DNA of 64,000 nt. It comes from G020354025 sp964621455 (GTDB lineage Bacteria; Fidelibacterota; Marinisomatia; SCGC-AAA003-L08; TS1B11). The position numbers were made by a program, and so were the translations under genes. The notes under the pieces are model-generated. The model was not told the DNA's origin. It saw only the letters and a program-made list of their open reading frames with translations, and did not search any database. The stretch is taken from positions 1-64,000 of the forward strand of contig CAZULW010000003.1 of the NCBI GenBank assembly GCA_964621455.1, in the 5' to 3' direction. Shown here in pieces: positions 17,975-30,793 of the stretch. How positions within the stretch are numbered: position 1 is the first letter of the stretch; each line of letters starts with the position of its first letter.

Positions 17975-18113
17975 TTCAAACCTCCTGTTGAATGCTCAAA
18001 CCACTGGGTACAAGAATGGTGCCGGGGCCAAAAATGTGACCAAATGGCACAATTATCATCGGGGGTGAGTAAAAATGGCGTGTTTTGATGTCTGATGAAG
18101 GGCGTAAAAAGCC

Positions 18114-20579
18114 TCAGTCAGCTTCCTCTGCCAGGGAAACGCCGGAGTCTTTGATATCGGAAGCCTTCTGGGTGAAAAAGAGATTCTTCCCGCGGGCACT
18201 GATACTGATATGACCGCCCTCGGTGAACTCCCCTCTGAGGAACTTCTCGGCAATTACGTTCTCAAGTCTACTCTGTATCACCCGGCGCATGGGTCGGGCA
18301 CCGAAGGACTTGCTGTACCCTTCCTCAATAATTCGCTCCTTGGCCGCTTTGGTGATGCTGCATGTCACGTGTTTGCTGGCCAGGTTGGTCTGAAGGTCGC
18401 GCAGTTGCAGGTCTACGATCTGGAGGAGATGTGCCTTTGTCAGGGAGTTGAAAACGACGGTCTCATCGAGCCGGTTGAGGAATTCGGGATTAAACAGGCG
18501 TTTAACCTCAGACAGGAGCTCGGTACGGATTTTTTTATCGTCCGGTTCAGAAGTCTGGGCAAAACCGTATCCGCCGCTCTCTATACCCCTGGTTCCCAGG
18601 TTGGAGGTCATAATAATGACGGTGTTGCGGAAGTCTACGCGGCGGCCGAGGCTGTCGGTAAGGGTGCCCTCATCGAGGATCTGGAGCAGGAGATTGAACA
18701 CGTCAGGGTGGGCCTTCTCGATCTCATCGAAGAGGACTACGGCAAACGGATTGCGGCGGACCCGCTCGGTGAGCTCACCACCCTCTTCATAGCCTACATA
18801 TCCCGGAGGCGCTCCTACCAGCCGTGAGACGTTGAACCGTTCCATGTATTCCGACATGTCCAGCTTGATCAGGGCCTCATCGTAGTTGAACAGGTGTTGG
18901 GCCAGGACCCGGGCCAGCTCGGTCTTACCCACGCCGGTAGGCCCGAGGAACATAAAGGAGCCGATGGGGTGCCGGGGGTCTTTCAACCCGGTACGGGCCC
19001 GCTGGATGGCCCGGCTGAGCGTCGCGATGGCCTCATCCTGCCCGATAACAAACTCACGGAGCACGTCCTCGATATGCAGGACCTTATCCAACTCCTTCTC
19101 AGCCACCTTGTTGACGGGAATGCCAGTCATCATGGCCACGGTGTCAGCGACGTCATCCTCGTTTACTGCCGGCCATTCCTGGGTCTCTCCCTCTTCCCAC
19201 TGGCGCTGCAGGTGCTCAACCTTTTCGAGGAGATACCGTTCCTTGTCCCGCAGCCTGGCCGCCTGTTCGAAATCCTGTTGGCTGACTACCTGTTCTTTCC
19301 GGCGGCGGATTTCCTCCACTTCCTTTTCCAGTTCAACCAGTTCCTGGGGCACCACCAGGTTGTTGATGTGGACCCGGGCGCCGGCTTCATCCATCACATC
19401 GATGGCCTTGTCGGGCATGAACTTGTCGGTAATATAGCGGTTGCTCAGATCCACGCACACCTTGATGGCATCATCGGTATACCTGACGTGGTGGTGGCTT
19501 TCGTATCGCTCCTTGAGCCCCTGAAGGATGTGCAGGCAGTCTTCCACACCGGGGGGCGACACCATCACCTTCTGGAAGCGCCGCTCCAGGGCCCCGTCCT
19601 TTTCCACGTGGCGGCGGTATTCGTCCAAGGTAGTGGCCCCGATGACCCGAATTTCCCCGCGGGAGAGGGCCGGTTTGAACATATTGGCCGCGTCCAGAGA
19701 CCCGCTGGCGCTGCCGGCGCCTACGATGGTATGCAATTCATCGATGAACAGGATAACATTCTGGGCATTTTCGAGCTCGCGCATGAGGGCTTTGAGCCGC
19801 TCTTCGAACTGCCCCCGATATTTGGTGCCGGCCACCAGTGCCCCCAGGTCCAGGGCCAACACGCGCTGGCCATACAGCACCCGGGGCACCTTGCGGGTCA
19901 TGATTCTGGCGGCCAGCCCCTCGACAATGGCCGTTTTCCCCACGCCTGGCTCGCCAATTAAAACCGGATTGTTCTTCTTGCGCCGGGCCAGAATCTGGGC
20001 CACCCGCTCGATCTCCTTCTCCCGACCGATAACCGGGTCTAATGCCGAGTCTGATGCCAGCTGGGTAATGTCCCGACTGAAGTGATCCAGGGTAGGGGTC
20101 GTTGATTTCTTGGGCTTGCGGCCCGCCTTCCGGGGAAGGGTAGCCGACTGCCGCCGAGCCAGGATTCGCTGCTTGATGGAGTCGTAGTCAACACCGAAAC
20201 GGACTAAGACCTCGCTAGCCACTCCCTCCGTTTCCTTAGCGATGGCCAGGAGCAGGTGAATGTCGTCCCCCACATCCTCGTTAAAGCTCTTGGCTTCGGT
20301 GAAGGCAGTACGCAGGATCCGCTCGGCGCGGCGGGTACGGGGCAGGTGTCCCAGGGTCATGGTGCCGCCGGAAGACCGCACCATGTCCTCGATCACGGTC
20401 TGAAGTTCCTGAACATCATCGGCCAGGCTTGCCAGAATCTCGTAGGCCGGGCCGCCGCCCTCTTTGATGATACCCAGCAACAGGTGCTCAGACCCGATAT
20501 AACTGTGCCCCAGGCGGACCGCCTCTTCCCTGGCGCTCCTGAGAATATTTTGTGTCCGCCTGGAAAAATTTTCCTTCAT
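18114..20579 (-). CDS. clpC: ClpC-type ATP-dependent Clp protease ATPase subunit
   Basis: The 821-residue protein carries two Clp_N repeats (about 1-145), AAA-1 with GEPGVGKT (about 207-214), and a UVR-type middle domain (about 415-455, QQDFEQAARLRDKE). AAA-2 with GPTGVGKTEL follows (about 545), then a ClpB D2-small domain. It unfolds proteins for ClpP. The UVR insert separates it from ClpB and ClpA. No mcsA, mcsB or ctsR genes accompany it, unlike the Gram-positive operon. It ends 140 bases before dnaK on the same strand, a pair of proteostasis genes. Confidence 0.93.
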   Translation of the reverse strand: MKENFSRRTQNILRSAREEAVRLGHSYIGSEHLLLGIIKEGGGPAYEILASLADDVQELQTVIEDMVRSSGGTMTLGHLPRTRRAERILRTAFTEAKSFNEDVGDDIHLLLAIAKETEGVASEVLVRFGVDYDSIKQRILARRQSATLPRKAGRKPKKSTTPTLDHFSRDITQLASDSALDPVIGREKEIERVAQILARRKKNNPVLIGEPGVGKTAIVEGLAARIMTRKVPRVLYGQRVLALDLGALVAGTKYRGQFEERLKALMRELENAQNVILFIDELHTIVGAGSASGSLDAANMFKPALSRGEIRVIGATTLDEYRRHVEKDGALERRFQKVMVSPPGVEDCLHILQGLKERYESHHHVRYTDDAIKVCVDLSNRYITDKFMPDKAIDVMDEAGARVHINNLVVPQELVELEKEVEEIRRRKEQVVSQQDFEQAARLRDKERYLLEKVEHLQRQWEEGETQEWPAVNEDDVADTVAMMTGIPVNKVAEKELDKVLHIEDVLREFVIGQDEAIATLSRAIQRARTGLKDPRHPIGSFMFLGPTGVGKTELARVLAQHLFNYDEALIKLDMSEYMERFNVSRLVGAPPGYVGYEEGGELTERVRRNPFAVVLFDEIEKAHPDVFNLLLQILDEGTLTDSLGRRVDFRNTVIIMTSNLGTRGIESGGYGFAQTSEPDDKKIRTELLSEVKRLFNPEFLNRLDETVVFNSLTKAHLLQIVDLQLRDLQTNLASKHVTCSITKAAKERIIEEGYSKSFGARPMRRVIQSRLENVIAEKFLRGEFTEGGHISISARGKNLFFTQKASDIKDSGVSLAEEAD

Positions 20580-20624
20580 GCCACTTTCATCCCTTGCATC
20601 AACCTGAATTTACTCTCGGGGAAT

Positions 20625-21314
20625 TCATCCAGCAACCTCCAGTGTCAGGCTAATCACTCCCCCGCCTAAGTACAGCCGGCGATCCGCCTTTTCGGCCAGC
20701 GTCTCACTGTGGGTGGCAATGAGAAATGCCTGGCCTTGATCCTGGCGCAGCTGCTCGATCAGGTTCAACAGGATAGCTCCATTTTCAGCATCCAGGTTTC
20801 CAGTCGGTTCATCGGCAAGAACAATGCCAGGCCGGTTAACCAGGGCCCTGATCACCGCCACCCGCTGGCGTTCCCCCCCGGAAAGCTGGCTGGGGTAGTG
20901 GCCGCGGCGATCCACCAGACCGGTAAGTTCGAGCAGCTGCTGGAGGTAAGAAGTGTCCACTGTTCGCCGGTCACTGGCCAGCTGGAGCGGCAGCACTACG
21001 TTTTCCCACAGCGTGAGCTCCGGCAGCAAATGATGAAACTGAAAAACAAACCCGATGTTCCGATTGCGGAACAGGGACAGCTCATCATCCGCCAGGCCGC
21101 TGACATCCCGTCCGTCCAGGAACACCCGGCCCCGGTCAGGTTGGTCCAGCGTACCCAGAATGTTGAGCAGCGTCGACTTACCACTGCCCGAAGGCCCCAT
21201 AAGGGCGATGATGCTGCCCTGCTCCACCTCCAGGTTCACACCTTTCAAGATGCGCAGACGGCCGCTGTCCAGGGGAAAGCTCTTGTGAATGTCTTCTGCC
21301 TTAAGGAGCGCCAT
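20625..21314 (-). CDS. lolD: Lipoprotein-releasing ABC transporter ATPase LolD
   Basis: The 229-residue ABC ATPase has Walker A GPSGSGKST (about 41-49), Q-loop FQFHHLLPELT, signature LSGGERQR, Walker B IVLADEPTGNLD and H-loop ATHS. The FQFHHLLPE stretch is characteristic of LolD. It starts one base after the permease stop at 21316, completing a three-gene lolC-lolE-lolD set that extracts outer-membrane lipoproteins from the inner membrane. Confidence 0.93.
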   Translation of the reverse strand: MALLKAEDIHKSFPLDSGRLRILKGVNLEVEQGSIIALMGPSGSGKSTLLNILGTLDQPDRGRVFLDGRDVSGLADDELSLFRNRNIGFVFQFHHLLPELTLWENVVLPLQLASDRRTVDTSYLQQLLELTGLVDRRGHYPSQLSGGERQRVAVIRALVNRPGIVLADEPTGNLDAENGAILLNLIEQLRQDQGQAFLIATHSETLAEKADRRLYLGGGVISLTLEVAG

Positions 21315-21315
21315 C

Positions 21316-22566
21316 TTACTTCTCGTAATTTACCGCCTGCCCCGGTGCGATCGAGCTGGCATAGCGGGCGGGATACCAGGCCGCCCCCAGGCTCATGGCC
21401 AGGGCGCCTACCATCACTACCAGCACATCCAGCCAGTGCAGGTCCATGGGCAGGCCGCCTTCGGCGTAAAGCCCCTCGGGACCGGGGATAAACTGATAGG
21501 CTGTCTGGCCCAGGGAAACCGCCACGCCGAGACCTGCCCCCACGCTGACACCTACCAGCCCGATCAGCAGGCTCTGGCGGAGAAACAGGGTCTTGATGAA
21601 CCGGCGGGTGGCCCCCATGGAGCGGAGGATGCCGATCTCCCGGTATTTTTCCATTACGGACATGACCATGGTGCTGGTGGCGTTGAAGGAGGCCACCAGG
21701 ATGATGAGGAAGAGGACCACGGTGCTGCCCAGCTTCTCCATTTTCATAGCGGTCAGTAGATCGGCATGGTCCGTCTCCCAGGTGCGCAGAATCCATTCTT
21801 CATCGTCCAGAATTCCCTTCGGCAATCCTTCGCCAAAGCTCAGGGCAGGCCCATTCGGCAAGCTCAGGGCAGGCCCATTCGGCCGGCCTGCCCCATTATT
21901 CCTGATCCTCTCCAGGGACAGCCCGCTGTAGGCGGCTAGGCGGGGCACCAGCCTTTCAGCCGCCCGGAAATCGGTGAAGAGATAGGCCTCATCGAAATCA
22001 AGAATGCCGAACTCGTAGACAGCCTGGACGGTGGCCATGAGCTGCGGCGGCCTGGGATCGGCGAGGGAGATGTCCAGTGGGGAAATGAGACGCACCTCAT
22101 CGCCCGGCAGCAGGCCAAGCCGGTCGGCCAGAAGTGACCCGATCATCACTCCGTGCCGTAAGGGTGGATAGGGCATCTGCTGCAGGAGGGCATCGTCAAA
22201 AACCGCCTGTTGAGCGGCAAGGTCAGGCACGATCCGGGCCGTCACCAGGCGGTAATCTTCCTCGGACTGAACCACCAGCTTGCGCTCGGCATAGGGCCGG
22301 GTGCTGATTCCCGCTGCGGCCAGGGTGGCAGCGGCAGCCTCAACATCAGCCCGGGAGGAGCGGGGCAGCAGCACTGCTTGATGCTCAAAGCGCTGAAGGC
22401 TCTCAAGCACTTCGGCCTCAAACCCGTTGAGGATGGATAAGGATAAGACCAGCACGGCCGACCCCACCGCCACGCCTACCACCGAGATGACGGCGCTCCG
22501 ATTAAGCCTGCGCCGCTCCTGCCGCCACAGCAGCAGGCGCCGGGCCAGGAACCACGAATTACTCAT
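21316..22566 (-). CDS. lolE: LolC/LolE-family permease carrying a repeat-encoded insert
   Basis: The 416-residue permease has an N-terminal helix (about 25-48), a large periplasmic MacB-PCD-like domain, and three C-terminal helices (about 283-305, 330-355, 375-400). The FtsX-type motif EIGILRSMGATRRFI is present. Between the periplasmic domain and TM2 lies about 29 residues (near 224-252; NGPALSLPNGPALSFGEGLP) rich in Pro, Gly and Ser. They are encoded by the palindromic repeat at 21811-21897 and absent from ordinary family members. The frame is intact, so the gene is probably functional. It overlaps the upstream lolC by eight bases. Confidence 0.88.
   Translation of the reverse strand: MSNSWFLARRLLLWRQERRRLNRSAVISVVGVAVGSAVLVLSLSILNGFEAEVLESLQRFEHQAVLLPRSSRADVEAAAATLAAAGISTRPYAERKLVVQSEEDYRLVTARIVPDLAAQQAVFDDALLQQMPYPPLRHGVMIGSLLADRLGLLPGDEVRLISPLDISLADPRPPQLMATVQAVYEFGILDFDEAYLFTDFRAAERLVPRLAAYSGLSLERIRNNGAGRPNGPALSLPNGPALSFGEGLPKGILDDEEWILRTWETDHADLLTAMKMEKLGSTVVLFLIILVASFNATSTMVMSVMEKYREIGILRSMGATRRFIKTLFLRQSLLIGLVGVSVGAGLGVAVSLGQTAYQFIPGPEGLYAEGGLPMDLHWLDVLVVMVGALAMSLGAAWYPARYASSIAPGQAVNYEK
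21811..21897. repeat. Palindromic repeat inserted in frame in the LolC/E gene
   Basis: This block contains a 24-base unit present twice (AGCTCAGGGCAGGCCCATTC core). Its 27 bases at 21816-21842 are the exact reverse complement of 35246-35272 inside the MBL-fold gene. Its length is a multiple of three and no stop arises in the coding frame. Boundaries are approximate, judged from the low-complexity protein segment it encodes. Confidence 0.7.
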
Positions 22567-23770
22567 ATCTCAAGGCCTCAGCAGGGCGAACGGCGGCCGC
22601 CCGACGCGCCGGCCACACCGCCGCCAGCAGTGACAGGAGCACTGCCAGCAAGGGGATAATCACCAGCGACTGCCACGACCACTGGACCGGGAGGGCGTCC
22701 ATGAAATAGATGTCCGATTCGAGGGCCAGGAACTGGAACTCCCGCTGGAGAGAACCCAGGATGAGGGTCAGCACGACCCCGGCCCCACTGCCCACCAGAC
22801 CCACAACGCCGCCTTGATACAGGAAAATCTGCTGGATCTGCTTGCGGCTGAACCCGAGACTGCGCAGGATCCCGATATCCCGCTGCTTTTCAACCACCAC
22901 CAGCGTGAGGGTACCGAGAATGTTCACCAGGGCCACCACAGCGATGAACCCGAACACGATGAGGATGGGCAGCTGTTGACCCTTGAGCCAGCTGAACAGA
23001 CTGGCATGGCGCTGGCGCCAGGAGATCAGGTAGTAGGGGAAGCCAATCTCCTCCTCCAGGACCACCGCCAGTTCATCGGCCCGGTCACGATGGGAAATAT
23101 TGATAATGGCCATGGAGGGCGGTTGATCCCGCCCAAACAGTGCCTGAGCCGCGCCCAGGGAAGTGAACGCCAGCGCCTGGTCATATTCCACCATGCCCGA
23201 GCGATAGGTGGCGGCCACCGTGAACCGTCGGCCCCGGATCCCCTGCTGGCCCAGGAGGTAGGTGATGTCAAACAGAACCAACTCGTCACCCGGCGCCACC
23301 CGCAGCACCTGGGCCAGTTTCTCCCCTAGAATAATAGCGGACGTGTCGCCGGACGCAGGCAGCTGCCCCGCAACGATGAAGCTTTCGATGGACACTACCT
23401 CCTGAAGCTGCTGCAAATCGGCGCCCAGGAGGAAAACGCCGTCGGACTGACTGCCTCGGCGGACCAGGGCGTGCCGGGCGATGAAGGGGATGACCTTTTC
23501 CACCTCCGGGTGCTCACGCAGGCGCTGCAGAAGTGTGTCCGGCAGGGGGACATCCTCACCCAGGGCATTGGCCAGCCGGAGGTGGCCGTCCATACTCGCC
23601 ACCTTGTTTTCCACCTCCTCTTCGAAACCGCGCATGACGCTCAGGGTAAGGATGAGGGCCGCCACGCCGATGGCCAGTCCGGTCATGCCCAGGTAGCCGA
23701 TAAAGGATATGAAGCCGTAGCTGTGCCGGGTTCGGAGATAGCGCAGGGCGATAAGCCGCTGTGGGCTCAC
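22559..23770 (-). CDS. lolC: LolC/LolE-family lipoprotein-releasing permease
   Basis: The 403-residue permease has one N-terminal helix (about 22-45), a periplasmic MacB-type domain and three C-terminal helices (about 265-290, 320-345, 365-390). It carries FtsX-type motifs RDIGILRSLGFSRKQI and the LTLSVMRGFEEEVENK segment typical of LolC/E. It starts at GTG, overlapping the lysS stop by four bases (GTGA). Which of the two permeases is LolC or LolE is not decided by sequence; the names are nominal. Confidence 0.9.
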   Translation of the reverse strand: MSPQRLIALRYLRTRHSYGFISFIGYLGMTGLAIGVAALILTLSVMRGFEEEVENKVASMDGHLRLANALGEDVPLPDTLLQRLREHPEVEKVIPFIARHALVRRGSQSDGVFLLGADLQQLQEVVSIESFIVAGQLPASGDTSAIILGEKLAQVLRVAPGDELVLFDITYLLGQQGIRGRRFTVAATYRSGMVEYDQALAFTSLGAAQALFGRDQPPSMAIINISHRDRADELAVVLEEEIGFPYYLISWRQRHASLFSWLKGQQLPILIVFGFIAVVALVNILGTLTLVVVEKQRDIGILRSLGFSRKQIQQIFLYQGGVVGLVGSGAGVVLTLILGSLQREFQFLALESDIYFMDALPVQWSWQSLVIIPLLAVLLSLLAAVWPARRAAAVRPAEALRYE

Positions 23771-25262
23771 GGCTGGACCGGGCGCATGGCGGGGAACAGG
23801 ATGACGTCCTTGATGGATTCCTGCCCGGTGAAGAGCATCACCAGCCGGTCCACACCGATCCCTACCCCGCCGGTGGGGGGCATCCCGAACTCCATGGCCT
23901 CCAGGAATTCCTCGTCAACCACCTGGGCCTCTTCGTCGCCGGCCTCCCGGAGCCGGGCCTGATCTTCCAGCCGCGCCCGTTGATCCAGCGGGTCGTTGAG
24001 CTCGCTGAAAGCGTTGGCGAACTCCATGCCGGCAATGAAGAGCTCGAACCGCTCCACCAGGCTGTCCGGGCCGTCCCGGTGCCTCTTTGCCAGGGGCGAT
24101 ACGGCCTTGGGATAGTCCACTACGAAGGTGGGCTGGACCAGCTGCGGTTCCACCAGCAGGCCGAAGATCTTTTCCAGCAGCTGGCCGTAATTGAGCCCTG
24201 CTGCCACATCCAGTTTCCGCTCCCGGGCAAAGTGGTGTAGGTCTTCCGCATCGGTCACGGCACTGAGGTCTTCGCCCGCATATCTGTTCAAAAGCCCAAA
24301 CAAACTGGCCCTGGCAAAGGCCGGGCCGAAATCGATCTCATGGCCCCGGTATGTAAGGGTGGTGCTGCCCAGCTGCTCAGCCAGGGTCTTGAAGAGCATC
24401 TCGGTGAAGGCCAGCATATCGTTGTAGTCGGTATAAGCCTGGTAATATTCCAGGGCGGTGAACTCCGGGTTATGGTAGCGATCCATGCCCTCATTGCGGA
24501 AATCCTTGGCGATCTCGTAGACCTTCTCAAAGCCGCCAATGATCAGGCGCTTCAGGTAGAGCTCATCGGCGATGCGCAGGTACAGGGTCTGGTCTAGGGT
24601 GTTGTGATATGTTTTAAAAGGCCGGGCCGAGGCCCCGCCGTAGAGGGGCTGCAGGGCGGGGGTCTCCACCTCAACGAAACCGTGATCACCGAGGAACTGC
24701 CGCAGGAGCTGGATGATCCGGGCCCGCTTAATAAAGACTTCCTTCACCTGGGGATTGGCAATAAGGTCCAGGTAGCGGTGCCGGTAGCGGTTCTCTTTAT
24801 CCTCAAAGGGATCAAAAACCTCTCCTTCCTTTTCCTTCAGATTGGGCAGGGGCCGAAGCGACTTGGCCAGCAGCTCCAGTGTCCGGACCTCCACCGTGAT
24901 CTCCCCGGTCTTGGTGCGGAAGACCCGGCCCCGAACCCCCAGGAAATCCCCCAGGTCCACCCGGCGGAAGAGCTCCTCATATGTCTCCTCCCCCACCAGG
25001 TCCGTCTTGACATAAACCTGCTGCTTGCCTTTCCCGTCCAGCAGGTGGGCAAAGCTGGCTTTCCCCATCCGCCGCAGGGACACCACCCGCCCGGCCACGG
25101 CCACGTCCGGGGGGAACTCGCTGTCCTTCATGGCCTGGATATCCGCGCTATGGTGGGTCACTTCGAAACGGTAGGGATAGGGATTGATCCCCATCTGCCG
25201 CAGTTCGTGGAGTTTCTTCTGCCGGATGAGGCGGATTTCGTGGAGCGTCCTCTGTGGCTGGG

Positions 25263-25266
<4 letters not shown>
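23767..25266 (-). CDS. lysS: Lysyl-tRNA synthetase, class II
   Basis: This 499-residue enzyme charges tRNA-Lys. An N-terminal OB fold (about 55-150) is followed by the class II catalytic core: motif 2 FRNEGMDRYHNPEFT and motif 3 GIGVDRLVMLF. The order and length match bacterial LysS. It overlaps prfB by four bases at its start and lolC at its end, so the prfB-lysS-lolC-lolE-lolD series is one coupled operon. The prfB-lysS neighbourhood is common in bacteria. Confidence 0.96.
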
Positions 25267-26445
<1,179 letters not shown>

Positions 26446-26603
26446 GTGCACCTGCCTGATAACGCCGATAAACAAAGACTAATTTAATGCCCTTTTGTAA
26501 GCAACAAACAGATTTAGCCAATTCGAGGGGCGGAATGTAGGCATAAGTTGATGTGGCGACAAAGGAGGAATCAGGACATAATGAGGTGGTTGCGAAACGG
26601 ATA

Positions 26604-27383
26604 CTACTCCCCCGCGCTCACAAAAATATACTTATTCAGCAGCCCCTGCAGGTCGGCCGCATCCAGGTTGCGGTGGAAAGCACCGTCAATGGCCAGGGAG
26701 ACCTGCCCCGTCTCTTCGGACACCACCACTGCCAGGGCATCCGACTCCTCGGTGAGGCCCAGGGCGGCCCGGTGGCGGGTCCCCATGTCAGGGGGCAGGG
26801 TCTCGCTCTCGCTCAAGGGGAGAATGCACTGGGCGGCCTCGAGAATCTCGTTTTGAATGATTACCGCCCCGTCGTGCAGGGGGGACGCGGGGTTGAAGAT
26901 GGAGACCAGCAGCTCCTTGGATACCTCGGCCCGAATGGGCATGCCCTTTTCCTTGTAGCTCCGCAGGCCGCTGTCCCGCTGGAGCACCATCAGTCCGCCC
27001 CATTTACGCTGGGACAGCTCCTGGCTGCCCTCCACCACCGCGTCGATAGTACGGCTGCCCGTTACCCGGAAGATACCCCGGATCACCGGCGTCCGACCGA
27101 GGTAGATGAGGAGCCGCCGCAGCTCCGGCTGGAACAGGATCACAAAAGCCACTACCCACACCGTCTGTACCTGCCGCATGAGCCAGGAGAGGGCATTCAT
27201 GTTCAACAGGCGGGCCACCAGGGTCATCATCAAAAGGATTACCAGCCCTACCAGCATCTGTCCTGCCCGGGTATTCTGGAAGTATTTATAAAGGGTGTAG
27301 AAGATAAAGGATACTACCAGTATGTCGAGGATATCGAAGAGGGAAATGGGCAGGAAACCGATGCGGAAAATCTCAAAATTCAT
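26604..27383 (-). CDS. cdaA: Diadenylate cyclase CdaA (c-di-AMP synthase)
   Basis: The 259-residue protein has three N-terminal membrane helices (about 15-35, 40-60, 65-90) and a DAC domain with the catalytic motifs LHDGAVII (DGA) and TRHRAALG (RHR). It makes c-di-AMP from two ATP at the membrane. It overlaps folP by four bases (ATGA) within the ftsH-folP-cdaA-prfB series. The usual Firmicute partner genes cdaR and glmM are absent here, so its regulator is not evident. Confidence 0.94.
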   Translation of the reverse strand: MNFEIFRIGFLPISLFDILDILVVSFIFYTLYKYFQNTRAGQMLVGLVILLMMTLVARLLNMNALSWLMRQVQTVWVVAFVILFQPELRRLLIYLGRTPVIRGIFRVTGSRTIDAVVEGSQELSQRKWGGLMVLQRDSGLRSYKEKGMPIRAEVSKELLVSIFNPASPLHDGAVIIQNEILEAAQCILPLSESETLPPDMGTRHRAALGLTEESDALAVVVSEETGQVSLAIDGAFHRNLDAADLQGLLNKYIFVSAGE

Positions 27384-28594
27384 ATGCGATCCATCAGCCT
27401 CTGGAAAACAATCCGGGACTTGAGCGCGGGGACAACGTCATGGACCCGCAGGATATCGGCCCCGTTCACCATGGCAACGGTCCCGGCCGCAATGCTCTCT
27501 TCCAGGCGTTCCCGGGGCGTCCCACCCAGCTCGCTCTGCAGAAACGACTTCCGGGAGGCCCCCACCAAAACCGGCCGGCCAAATACCCGCAGCTCCCGCA
27601 GTCGCCGCAGGATTTCATAATTATCATCCCGGCGTTTGCCGAACCCGATGCCCGGGTCAAGGATGATCTGCTCTTCCCTCACACCGGCTTTCACCGCCCG
27701 TGCCATACGCTCGTCGAAGAACCGGTGCAGCTCGTCCATCAGGTAATCATAGTGGGGGTTCTGCTGCATGGTCTTGGGCTCACCCTGCATGTGCATCAGG
27801 ACGATAGGGCACCCCGCTTGGGCCACTACCTCCAGGATCCGGGGGTCATGACGGCCGGCGCTCACGTCGTTGACCAGGGAGGCGCCGGCTTGCAGGGCTT
27901 CCTGGGCCACTTGAGCCTTCATGGTATCGATGGAGACAGGCCTGTCTGTCTGCTCCCGCAGGCCGGCAACGACTGGCAGCACCCGGCGGAGCTCCTCCTC
28001 GGCACTGACCGGGTCCGACCCCGGGCGGGTCGATTCACCGCCTACATCAATGATATCCGCCCCTTGTTCAAGAAGGGTCATCCCATGACGGACGGCAGCC
28101 GACTTGTCCAAGTAGGCATTGCCATCGCTGAACGAGTCGGGGGTCACGTTAAGGACACCCGTGATTATGGGGTAGTGGGAGGGATCACCTGCAAGGGTCA
28201 GCAATAGTGAACCGAGAGGCCGGGAGGGGCCAGAGATTTTTTTGAGGAATGCCTCGATTTGCCCGGCTGCCTGGTTCAGTCCGAAGGGCTGGGCCTTCAA
28301 CTTGGTTCCCAGCTTGGCCAGCTGCTGCCGGGTGCCCATGAGGATCACGTCCTGAGGATCGGGGTCACCCAGGATCACCGACCGGCTGATGGCGCACTCC
28401 CCCCCCACACTGAGCATCTCCTGCTTGAGGACGTTGGCGGCCGGGGATTTCAGCGCCCGCAGGCGCAGCACGTGGAAAAACCCTTTGGGAGACATGATTC
28501 CACTGCCCCCCTTATCCACTTTAAGAGAATCGAATTCCTGCGCCAGCTCTTCAGGCGAGTGAGCGATAATCTCCCTGATGGTAGCCGCCGGCAA
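27380..28594 (-). CDS. folP: Dihydropteroate synthase with N-terminal extension
   Basis: The 404-residue protein has a C-terminal DHPS barrel (from about 140: ITGVLNVTPDSFSDG, then DIIDVGGESTRPG, SIDTMKA, DPGIGFGK and VGASRKSF) that condenses pABA with dihydropterin pyrophosphate. The first 130 residues form the extension seen in a subset of bacteria and archaea (LKSPAANVLKQEMLSVGG). The start is TTG, two bases after the ftsH stop. ATG 28495 is possible but would remove part of the conserved extension. Confidence 0.93.
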   Translation of the reverse strand: MPAATIREIIAHSPEELAQEFDSLKVDKGGSGIMSPKGFFHVLRLRALKSPAANVLKQEMLSVGGECAISRSVILGDPDPQDVILMGTRQQLAKLGTKLKAQPFGLNQAAGQIEAFLKKISGPSRPLGSLLLTLAGDPSHYPIITGVLNVTPDSFSDGNAYLDKSAAVRHGMTLLEQGADIIDVGGESTRPGSDPVSAEEELRRVLPVVAGLREQTDRPVSIDTMKAQVAQEALQAGASLVNDVSAGRHDPRILEVVAQAGCPIVLMHMQGEPKTMQQNPHYDYLMDELHRFFDERMARAVKAGVREEQIILDPGIGFGKRRDDNYEILRRLRELRVFGRPVLVGASRKSFLQSELGGTPRERLEESIAAGTVAMVNGADILRVHDVVPALKSRIVFQRLMDRI

Positions 28595-28596
28595 GG

Positions 28597-30792
<2,196 letters not shown>

Positions 30793-30793
30793 C

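Noticed and set aside
16910..18088. 392-codon plus-strand open frame
   Set aside because: It is a shadow of dnaK; antisense frames of dnaK are commonly long.
17975..18113. CIRCE or sigma-32 control of dnaK
   Set aside because: No TTAGCACTC/GAGTGCTAA pair and no convincing heat-shock promoter hexamers were seen.
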